Of a DNA stretch of 60,444 nt, positions 1-6,613 are shown in pieces (position 1 is the first letter of the stretch; every line of letters starts with the position of its first letter). This stretch comes from Chloroflexota bacterium (GTDB taxonomy: Bacteria; Chloroflexota; Anaerolineae; Anaerolineales; VGOW01): contig JACRBQ010000092.1 of assembly GCA_016213135.1 (NCBI GenBank), forward strand, positions 1-60,444, given 5' to 3'. The position numbers and the translations under genes are program-made. The notes under the pieces are model-generated. The model made no database searches and was not told where the DNA came from. It saw nothing but the letters and a program-made list of their open reading frames with translations.

Positions 1-58
<58 letters not shown>

Positions 59-437
59 TATGGAGAAGGCAGGCACGCCGGATGGCCGGCATCAACTCGG
101 CGACGATGTCGGCCTTGTCCACGAACTCGCCCGCCCCGGCGGCCAGCGCGGCCCGCCGATAAACGCCCTCGCTGCGCGCGCTCAAGACCACCAGCCCGAC
201 TCCCGGCAACGCGGCGCGCAGAACTGGCAAGATCCCCTTCTCCGACCGGGCCGGTGAGTACGGGTCGAACACGACCACATCCGGATGCAACGCCTCAACC
301 GGCGTCAGATTTTTCCGAACAGTCGGCAGCGTTCCCACCACCGCGACCTCCCCGGAATAGTGTTCGTGCAAGAACGCGGCGGCGAGGCGCAGGAAGGTGG
401 GATGATTGTCAACCAGCAGGAGGCGAATTTGTTTCAT
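59..437 (-). CDS. single-domain response regulator receiver (partial, 3' end lost)
   Basis: The frame opens at an ATG at 437 and reads MKQIRLLLVDNHPTF, a receiver-domain first strand with its acidic residue. It continues through VVVFDPYSP, the expected phospho-acceptor Asp region, VVLSARS, and a conserved-Lys-like VDKAD before entering the C/G homopolymer without a stop. Only about 126 codons are visible, so whether an output domain followed is unknown. It lies downstream of a NarL-type regulator and kinase on the same strand but is separated from them by 278 bp and a strong hairpin, so it is probably its own transcription unit. No clear Shine-Dalgarno sequence precedes the ATG. The fold assignment is firm; the target is unknown. 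Confidence 0.7.
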
Positions 438-517
438 TGGAGGGAAACCAATATGTGCGGAAATACGACTAGCCTACTCAGCCTACTCCAATTTAGGTCT
501 GATTCATATGCGCGTCT

Positions 518-535
518 ATACTGAAAGCACAGTAT
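518..535. promoter_or_regulatory. palindrome upstream of receiver gene
   Basis: ATACTG and CAGTAT form a perfect 6-bp inverted repeat around a 6-nt spacer, about 80 bp upstream of the receiver ATG. On the minus strand the second arm overlaps a TATAGA box. It could be an operator or a promoter element. The 278-bp spacer 438-715 also holds a tandem AGCCTACTC word near 472-488 and nothing else that I recognise. Confidence 0.3.
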
Positions 536-652
536 TTCCAGCGTAGATTCTGGGGATGGTCACATCCGCCGCTTCCCGCCAGGCGCGAAGCGGCCCCTCC
601 GCGCGGGGGAGCGAGGTCCAGCAGAATCAAAAGTGGAGGGTGTACGGGGGCG

Positions 653-710
653 TATCCGAAAAACCCTAAGGGTTTTGGAGACCCTTAGGGTTTGGATGGC
701 GATTCGGATA
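653..710 (-). terminator. long hairpin 3' of the response regulator
   Basis: A perfect 13-bp stem (661-673 with 681-693, 7-nt loop) is enclosed by a second perfect 8-bp stem (653-660 with 703-710). It starts 6 bp beyond the stop of the minus-strand regulator gene. There is no clear T-run, so it may be a bidirectional or Rho-independent-like terminator or an RNA-stabilising hairpin. Confidence 0.5.
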
Positions 711-715
711 GACCC

Positions 716-1369
716 TTACTCGTCGAAGGGCAAAACCCCGCGCCGCAGGGCGAAACGCGCCAGGTCGGCCTGGCTGTGCAAGCCCAGTTTGCGCATCAGA
801 TTGGAGCGGTGGGTCATAGCGGTGTGCGGGCTAATGGAGAGACGCGCGCCGATTTCGGCGTTAGTCAGGCCCTCGGCGGCCAGTTGCAGCACCTGCCGTT
901 CGCGGCCGGTCAGGGTCTCGTAAAGATCGAGGGTCGCCTCTTCGGCGTTCCGGGCGAAGGCCCCCAACGCCTCGCGGGAGAGCGGCGGGCTGAGATACTG
1001 CCCCCCGGTTATCACCTCCCGCACGGCCAGCACGAGATCGGCGACGCCGGAGGCTTTGAGCACGTAGGCCCCGGCTCCATGGCGCAAGGCCTCGGCCACG
1101 AAGGGTTTGCTCGCGCGCATGGAAAGCACGACAACCTTTGTCGTCGGCCAGCGTTGGCGCACCTGCCGCGTGACCTCCAGCCCGTTGAGGCCGGGCATCA
1201 TCACGTCCACCACCAGCACGTCCGGGCGCAGGCGCTCCACCAGTTCCACGGCCTCCAGCCCGTCGCCGGTTTCGGCGATCACGCGCAGGTCGTTCTGGGC
1301 TTCGAGCAGGGCGCGCAATCCCTGGCGGACGATGCGGTGATCGTCGGCCAGGACGATGGTGGCGCTCAT
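716..1369 (-). CDS. NarL/FixJ-type response regulator
   Basis: This 217-residue protein has an N-terminal receiver domain (acidic pair in VLADDH, phospho-acceptor Asp in VVDVMMPG, Lys in VLKASG). A C-terminal LuxR-type helix-turn-helix follows (LTGRERQVLQLAAEG, then NAEIGARLSISPHT). Its ATG overlaps the stop of the upstream kinase gene by 4 bp, so the two are co-transcribed and should form a cognate pair. On phosphorylation it should bind DNA as a dimer. The target promoter is not evident; it is the first of three such pairs in the window. Confidence 0.93.
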   Translation of the reverse strand: MSATIVLADDHRIVRQGLRALLEAQNDLRVIAETGDGLEAVELVERLRPDVLVVDVMMPGLNGLEVTRQVRQRWPTTKVVVLSMRASKPFVAEALRHGAGAYVLKASGVADLVLAVREVITGGQYLSPPLSREALGAFARNAEEATLDLYETLTGRERQVLQLAAEGLTNAEIGARLSISPHTAMTHRSNLMRKLGLHSQADLARFALRRGVLPFDE

Positions 1370-4200
1370 CGCGGAGGCTCGCGCTGTTCCACCGGCCCGG
1401 CCAGCGGAAACTCGGCCGTGAGGCGCGCTCCCCCGCCCGGCGCGGACTCAAGGGTGAGGTCTCCGCCCAACAGCCGCGCCCGTTCTCTCATGCCGGAAAG
1501 CCCGGTGGTGAATCCACCCGGCGGTGGCGCGGCGGGGTCGAAGCCCGCGCCCGCGTCTTCCACCTGCACGCCGAGGTTCTCGGCGTTGGCCCACAGGCGC
1601 ACGATGGCGTCGGCGACGCCGGCGTGGCGGGCCACGTTGGTGAGCGCCTCCTGCACGATGCGATACGCGGCGATCTCAATCTGCGGCGGGAAGCGGCGCT
1701 GGAGGCCGGAATGCTTGCAGGCCACGCGCACGCCGGTGCGGGCGGAGTATCGCTCAAAATGGTCGAGCAGGGTTGGCAGCAGGCCCATGTCGTCGAGCGC
1801 GGCCGGCCGCAGGTCGAGCGAGAGTTCTTCCACGCGCGCCACCAGTTCTTCCACGATCGTCTGCGCCTCGCCCATCCGGGTCGCCACCCTCTCGGGCGGA
1901 ACGCCCGGCCCGGGCTGGAGCAGGAGCCGCAGGCCGGTGAGAGTCTGCACCACCTCGTCGTGCAAATCGAGGGCGATGCGGCGGCGCTCGGCCTCCTCGG
2001 CGTCCAGCAGTTGCTGAGAGACCGCCTGCAGCCGCTCGCGCCCGGCGCGCACCTGTTCCAGGATTTCGTCGCGTTCCTCTTGCGCGCGTTTGCGTTCGGT
2101 GATGTCGTGTGCCAAGCCGCGCACAATGGGAACAGCCACGCCCTCGGTTCGCAGGGTGTTGTCATATTCCCAGTACCGCGTTTCGCCGCTAGCAGTTTGG
2201 ATCTGCATAACGCCGCGCGCCCGACCGGCGGCCCGTAACTTTTTCAAATACGTGTTGAAATGGTGGCGCACCTCCGGCGCGAGCAGACTAGCCATGTCCA
2301 TCCGCAACAAGGCTTCGCGGGAATACCCGGTGAGCCGGACCGCCGCCTCATTTACGGAGAGCAGTTTCCCGTCGAGGTCATGAGTGCAAATCAAGTCCTG
2401 GCTGTTTTCAACCAGATCGCGGTAACGGTCTTCGCTTTCGCGCAGGGCCGCCTCTGCTCGCTTGCGCTCGGTGATGTCGCGCGCGATTCCCTGCAAGCGG
2501 CCATCGGGCAATATGCGGGCGCTGATTTCCACCTCCAGAAAACTGCCATCCCTGCGGCGCAGTTGGCGTTCGCTGATGAGGGCCTTCCCGGCGCGCAGTT
2601 CGTCGAAGCGGATCGGCCGGGCGGCCAGTTCCTCGGGCGCTATCACGTCGGCAATGCTCATGCTCAGGAGTTCTTCGCGCGAGTAGCCGAGCATGTCGCA
2701 GGCGCGCGGGTTCACATCCAGGTAGCGCCCCTGCGCGTCGGAGAGGAAAATGCCGTCCGAGGCGTATTCGACGAGCGTGCGGTAGCGTTCCTCGCTTTCG
2801 CGAAGCGCGTCTTCCGCCTGCTTGCGTTCGGTGATGTCGTGGTAATTGGCGGCAATCGCGCCCACCGACGGATCGTCAAGAAGATTCGTGCCGATCGCTT
2901 CAACCCACCGCCACGTGCCATCCTTATGCCGGACGCGAACCTGTGTTTGTAATGTGACGCCCGGGCTCTGAAGCAGTCGGGCGAAGAGATCGGCGGCGGC
3001 CGGTAAATCGTCGGGGTGGAGGACTGCGGCGAAGTTCTGCCCAAGGGTCTCCTCGGGCGCGCGACCAGTGATACGCGGGAGTGAAGGGCTGTTGTAAATA
3101 AGATTTCCGCCGGCGTCTAACAGCGTTATTGCGTCGTAACTGTGTTCGATCAGGGCGCGAAATTTGCTCTCGCTCTGCCGCACAGTGTCCAACAGCCTCA
3201 CACGCTCAAGCGCCTGCGCCGTTGTATTTGCGATCAGCGACAGCAGGCGCACGTCATCTTCGCTCCAGTCGCGTTTCGTCCGGCTGTTGACGACCACACC
3301 GCCCACCGCGCGCCCGGCTACCAGCATCGGCACGAGCAGGGAAGAAGTGATACCCATTTGCTCAATCCACGGCGGCGGGCCGAAGCGGGTCTCCCTGGAC
3401 TCGTCGGGGATGATCAGCGGAGCGCTGTTTCGAATGGCGTGAGTCAGACCCATATTTTCTGTCAGCGGAATCTGCCGGAGGTGCAGGAAAATTTCCGGCG
3501 GCCAGCCCACGTTGGCGCGCCCTGAAAACGTTTGCCCGTTTTCATCTACCAGCGCAATGGCCGCCAATTCCGTTTGCAGGGTGTCGGCGGCGGCGCGCGC
3601 CGCCGTGTCCATCATCCTCTGCGGATCGCTTTCGCTCAACGGGGATTGGGAAAGCCGGAGCAGGGCAGTTTCTTCGTCAACACGCCGCGTCTTCGCGCGC
3701 TCGTACAACTGCGCCCGGTGGACGGCGACGCTAATTTGATTCCCGATAGTGGTGAGCAGTAGAAGCTCTTTATCGCTAACCTCGCGCCCCGCAGGGAGAG
3801 CGAGGTTGACGTTGCCGAGTCGCCGGCCGTTGGCGCGGATGGGGATGCTGACGTGGCGGCGCAGGCCGCGCTTGCCGCCGCGGGCTTTCTTGATGCGCTC
3901 GCACTCGATCACGCGCGCGCCGCCCAATTCGTCGGCGGCGAGTTTTCGCAGGCAGGCGCAATCCGCCCAGCGCATGGCGGCGCGGTCGCCGACTTCCAGC
4001 GCCGGAGGCAGGCCGCGCGCCGCCAACCGCGTGCCGCCTTCCTCGTTCAGCAAAACGATCCAGCCGGTCTCCGAGCCGACGAGAGTCAAGGCGACATCCA
4101 GGCTGATCGCCAGGGACTCTTTGAGTCCGGCCTCGCGGTTGAGCGCCTCGGCGACGGTCCGCAGCGCGTTGGCTTCCACTTCGGGGGTCAATCTCTGCAT
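1366..4200 (-). CDS. multi-GAF/PAS sensor histidine kinase (HisKA_3 type)
   Basis: This 944-residue protein appears soluble. Two GAF domains (about 20-165 and 185-345) precede three PAS/PAC units (about 350-465, 475-590, 595-715), each PAS ending in a DITERK-type PAC signature. A DHp domain with the phospho-accepting His in IALDLHDEVVQ follows (about residue 750), then a HATPase domain with an N-box-like EALTNVARHA and a G-box VEDAGAGFD. No transmembrane segment is obvious, so it probably senses an intracellular redox or small-molecule signal through GAF/PAS. The start is an ATG at 4200. It is translationally coupled to the NarL-type regulator downstream. The ligand is unknown. Confidence 0.92.
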   Translation of the reverse strand: MQRLTPEVEANALRTVAEALNREAGLKESLAISLDVALTLVGSETGWIVLLNEEGGTRLAARGLPPALEVGDRAAMRWADCACLRKLAADELGGARVIECERIKKARGGKRGLRRHVSIPIRANGRRLGNVNLALPAGREVSDKELLLLTTIGNQISVAVHRAQLYERAKTRRVDEETALLRLSQSPLSESDPQRMMDTAARAAADTLQTELAAIALVDENGQTFSGRANVGWPPEIFLHLRQIPLTENMGLTHAIRNSAPLIIPDESRETRFGPPPWIEQMGITSSLLVPMLVAGRAVGGVVVNSRTKRDWSEDDVRLLSLIANTTAQALERVRLLDTVRQSESKFRALIEHSYDAITLLDAGGNLIYNSPSLPRITGRAPEETLGQNFAAVLHPDDLPAAADLFARLLQSPGVTLQTQVRVRHKDGTWRWVEAIGTNLLDDPSVGAIAANYHDITERKQAEDALRESEERYRTLVEYASDGIFLSDAQGRYLDVNPRACDMLGYSREELLSMSIADVIAPEELAARPIRFDELRAGKALISERQLRRRDGSFLEVEISARILPDGRLQGIARDITERKRAEAALRESEDRYRDLVENSQDLICTHDLDGKLLSVNEAAVRLTGYSREALLRMDMASLLAPEVRHHFNTYLKKLRAAGRARGVMQIQTASGETRYWEYDNTLRTEGVAVPIVRGLAHDITERKRAQEERDEILEQVRAGRERLQAVSQQLLDAEEAERRRIALDLHDEVVQTLTGLRLLLQPGPGVPPERVATRMGEAQTIVEELVARVEELSLDLRPAALDDMGLLPTLLDHFERYSARTGVRVACKHSGLQRRFPPQIEIAAYRIVQEALTNVARHAGVADAIVRLWANAENLGVQVEDAGAGFDPAAPPPGGFTTGLSGMRERARLLGGDLTLESAPGGGARLTAEFPLAGPVEQREPPR

Positions 4201-4203
4201 GAA

Positions 4204-4233
4204 TCTGTCTGCCAGTCTGTCTGTCTGTCTTCT
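4204..4233. repeat. CTGT microsatellite-like tract
   Basis: Repeated CTGT units with small interruptions lie immediately upstream of the kinase ATG. This could be a phase-variable or slippage-prone 5' region, or simply low complexity. Confidence 0.45.
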
Positions 4234-4327
4234 TTTGGCGTCTGGACATGAGGATCAACCTCCTGTCTTTGGCAGAAGAAATGCTTTTCAGAACTACGTG
4301 GGACTCTACTGCAAAAACTACGATCTC

Positions 4328-4395
4328 ACCGCAAAGGCGCGAAGAGCGCAAAGGATTTCTCTTGTTTTTCTTTGCGTTCTTGGCGTCTTTGCGGT
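4328..4395. repeat. 26-bp imperfect inverted repeat (AAAGGCGCGAAG type)
   Basis: Arms 4328-4353 and 4370-4395 pair over 26 bp with 3 mismatches. ACCGCAAAGG words read outward at both ends. From memory, similar sequences are widely dispersed in environmental bacterial genomes and generate spurious ORFs of RKDAKNAK type. It is the main content of the 295-bp gap 4201-4495. Confidence 0.65.
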
Positions 4396-4425
4396 TCATA
4401 GGAGCTGATAATATTGCTCTTCGAC

Positions 4426-4467
4426 GCCGTCCTCCCGCAGATACGGGAGAGCATCCGTGCGGACGGC
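4426..4467 (-). terminator. hairpin downstream of the DUF2270 gene
   Basis: GCCGTCC (4426-4432) pairs with GGACGGC (4461-4467), and an inner TCCCG/CGGGA stem lies at 4433-4448. It lies 28 bp past the stop of the last gene of the sulfur/molybdenum block. There is no T-tract, so termination is inferred from position. Confidence 0.4.
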
Positions 4468-4495
4468 GCGGGCCGTCGGCAGGTCGGGGGCGGTA

Positions 4496-5596
4496 TCACT
4501 GTTCCAACGGCTGGAAGCCGCGCCCGATAATCTCCTGCGCGGGAGCGACGATGCAGAAGGCGTTGGGGTCTTCGGCCTTCACGATGGCCTTGAGGTGTTG
4601 CATCTCAGTGATGGTCACGGCAATCATCAGCACCTCGCGCTCCTGTCCGGCGTACATGCCCTTGCCATGCAGGGCGGTCACGCCGCGCCTCAGTTCTTTG
4701 AGCACGCGATCCGAAAGCGCCTGCGGCTTGTTGGAGATGATGAAAGCCAGCAACTGATTGCGCTTGCGACCGGGCCGCTGCGGGCCGGTTTTGGCGTGGG
4801 CAGTTTCAGTTTCAGGCTCGTGCACTTCCATGGCCCGCCACACCAGGTTCATGAGGGGCACGTTGCCGCCCCACTTGGGCAGCACCTCGCCGGAGGCCTG
4901 GTTGAGGCCGGCGGTGAGGAAGCCGATGGCGAACAGCGCGCCGTTGTAGATCAGCCCGGCGGCGATGACCACCCCTCCGTGGATCGGGCCGATGGCCGAC
5001 CGGCTGACAAAGTCGGCCAACGACACTGCCGGAACGGGGTGCAAAAAACTCTTGAGCGCCCACGCGGCGCCGAGGATCAAGAATATCCACATGTAGTTGC
5101 GCCGGAAGCGGCGGCCAAAAGCCTCCCACACGCTGATGGGGAATTCCGGCTGGAGCAGACTGTCGGCCAGGTTCTCGGCCCACTCCGGGCTGGGACCAAA
5201 CGGCGGCACCAGCATGGCGGCAAAAAAATCGGTCTCCATCAGGCGCGTGCGCACACTCCACAATTCGTAATAGCGGTAGCGCCGGGCCTCGATCCACAGA
5301 AAGAGGGTGACGAGGAGGGTGTTGAGGACGATGACGCCGAAGTGATTGTTGGGCGCCGAGAGAGAGAACGAGATGGCCGCGCCGGTGGAGACCACCGCCC
5401 AGTTCGTGGTGTTGTCCAGCCGGTTGCGCCAGGTGTTGGAACGCTGGATTTCGGCGCGGTAGTAATGCACCATGGCCGCGTTGAATTCGGCCGAGCGCAT
5501 GTGGTAGCCGCGGTACGTCCAAACCGGCTCTTCTCGTCGGCCCCGCTCATGGCCCGGCGCGTCCGTCGCGGAGGCGTTGGGTTCAGTTTCAGCCAT
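4496..5596 (-). CDS. DUF2270 membrane protein with DUF2179-like C-terminal domain
   Basis: Residues of about 30-245 match the DUF2270 pattern (MVHYYRAEIQRSNTWRNRLD, TTNWAVVSTGAAISF) with about four hydrophobic membrane segments. From about residue 270 the protein continues into a soluble domain (LLAFIISNKPQALSDRVL, GVTALHGKGMY, DPNAFCIVA) that resembles DUF2179, the C-terminal domain of YitT-type proteins and a likely ligand-binding fold. I know of no defined function for either domain. The gene overlaps the 3' end of the TorD-like gene by 8 bp and so belongs to the end of the molybdoenzyme operon. It may help membrane insertion or regulation of that complex; this is inference. Confidence 0.75.
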   Translation of the reverse strand: MAETEPNASATDAPGHERGRREEPVWTYRGYHMRSAEFNAAMVHYYRAEIQRSNTWRNRLDNTTNWAVVSTGAAISFSLSAPNNHFGVIVLNTLLVTLFLWIEARRYRYYELWSVRTRLMETDFFAAMLVPPFGPSPEWAENLADSLLQPEFPISVWEAFGRRFRRNYMWIFLILGAAWALKSFLHPVPAVSLADFVSRSAIGPIHGGVVIAAGLIYNGALFAIGFLTAGLNQASGEVLPKWGGNVPLMNLVWRAMEVHEPETETAHAKTGPQRPGRKRNQLLAFIISNKPQALSDRVLKELRRGVTALHGKGMYAGQEREVLMIAVTITEMQHLKAIVKAEDPNAFCIVAPAQEIIGRGFQPLEQ

Positions 5597-6536
5597 CGAA
5601 TATCATCTCCTTGCCCTCGTCTATTACCAGTTCCAGGGGCGCGTTCAGAATAGTGTCTCGCATTGCTCCGAGCGTGCGACGCGCGCGCTCAAGCCGATCC
5701 AGCCACTGCGCCGCCGCCGAAGCCCAACCCGGCCACGTGGTCGCCCACTGGCGATAAGCGGCCCCCCACTCGTCCACTTCCTTCTCAAATGCGGCCAGCA
5801 ACAGCGGCGCCTGATCGCTTTGACCGGCAGCGGTCAACAACCATTCGGCCACCTCGAAGCGCGAGCCGAACGGCAGCTGCATCCCCAACCCCTTTGCCAT
5901 TTGTCCAAGCTGCGAGCGCGAGAGGAACAGCCCGCACTGCGCCGGGGCGAGCAAGAAGCGCACGATATCGCGGAGGGAAACATCGGAACGATGAATGATC
6001 GCTTCGCGTGATGAATGATGAATTGGGTATTGAGTATTGGGTATTGAGTATTGGGTATTGGGTATTACGATTTCTGCCATGAGCCGGTCGCGCGTTACTT
6101 TCGCCAGGGCGCGATAGAATCGGTGGGCCGCCGGTTCGCGTTCCACGGCAAAACAGCACACCGGCGCCCAATCCAACAACGAAGGCAGGATGGAGCGCCC
6201 CTCTTTGGTTGAGAGCAAGCCGAGGCACAGGCCCAGATGATCCGGCGCGCCAACCTGGCTCAGTTCGGGGGGCCGATAGCCCTGGGCCGCGTACAGCGCC
6301 TCCATGCCCTGCGCCGCAGGCGCATTGAGTTCGCCGTCGTCGTCGGTGTACACCGTGCCATACGGCGGCACGTTCAGCAGGAATATGTCCGCGTAGGCCC
6401 GGGCGAGCTCCGGCGGACTTGCCCTGAGCGCGGTCGAAGGGTCGGCCGCGGGCAGGCCCAGTTCGCTCACGGCGCGAGCGATGGTTTGGGCGTCGGGTTC
6501 GTGAAGCCAAAGATGAGAGAGGAGGGAAATAGACAT
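5589..6536 (-). CDS. TorD/NarJ-like molybdoenzyme chaperone with in-frame repeat insertions
   Basis: This 315-residue, mostly helical protein contains the TorD-family pattern LARAYADIFLLNVPPYGTVY in its first third, and the family normally chaperones molybdenum-enzyme apoproteins. It lies directly downstream of the molybdoenzyme gene, which fits that role. It is longer than usual because of two insertions. A short stretch near residue 35 (DPSTALRASPP, DNA 6418-6447) matches a dispersed CCCTGAGCG...GTCGAAGGG repeat. A second stretch near residue 160 (NTQYSIPNTQYPI) is encoded by a GGGTATTGAGTATT word repeat at 6023-6066. Both keep the frame. Substrate specificity for the adjacent catalytic subunit is inferred. 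Confidence 0.78.
   Translation of the reverse strand: MSISLLSHLWLHEPDAQTIARAVSELGLPAADPSTALRASPPELARAYADIFLLNVPPYGTVYTDDDGELNAPAAQGMEALYAAQGYRPPELSQVGAPDHLGLCLGLLSTKEGRSILPSLLDWAPVCCFAVEREPAAHRFYRALAKVTRDRLMAEIVIPNTQYSIPNTQYPIHHSSREAIIHRSDVSLRDIVRFLLAPAQCGLFLSRSQLGQMAKGLGMQLPFGSRFEVAEWLLTAAGQSDQAPLLLAAFEKEVDEWGAAYRQWATTWPGWASAAAQWLDRLERARRTLGAMRDTILNAPLELVIDEGKEMIFDG
6023..6066. repeat. GGGTATTGAGTATT word repeat inside the chaperone gene
   Basis: Five near-identical units of GGGTATTGA/GGGTATTG are read in frame on the minus strand as NTQYSIPNTQYPI. It is a low-complexity insertion within a coding region, not part of the TorD fold. Confidence 0.75.
6418..6447. repeat. CCCTGAGCG/GTCGAAGGG dispersed repeat, coding
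   Basis: From memory, the phrase CCCTGAGCG...GTCGAAGGGTC is a common intergenic palindrome half in many environmental genomes. Here it is translated on the minus strand as DPSTALRASPP within the chaperone. Confidence 0.5.
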
Positions 6537-6538
6537 GG

Positions 6539-6613
6539 GAAAGCGTGAACCGTAAAACGTGAAACGTCATGCGCTCACGAATCACGTTTTACGTCTCACG
6601 CATCACGTTTCAC
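6539..6613. repeat. ACGTGAAACGTGA word-repeat hairpin
   Basis: Stuttered CGTGAAC/CGTAAAACGTGAAACGT words on one arm face ATCACGTTTTACG/CATCACGTTTCAC words on the other, making a long imperfect hairpin. It fills the spacer between the molybdoenzyme and chaperone genes. Confidence 0.75.

Noticed and set aside
692-2017. Long plus-strand open frame opposite the first kinase/regulator pair
   Set aside because: Antisense shadow of well-supported receiver and kinase domains in GC-rich DNA; its sequence is low-complexity Arg/Ser/Pro.
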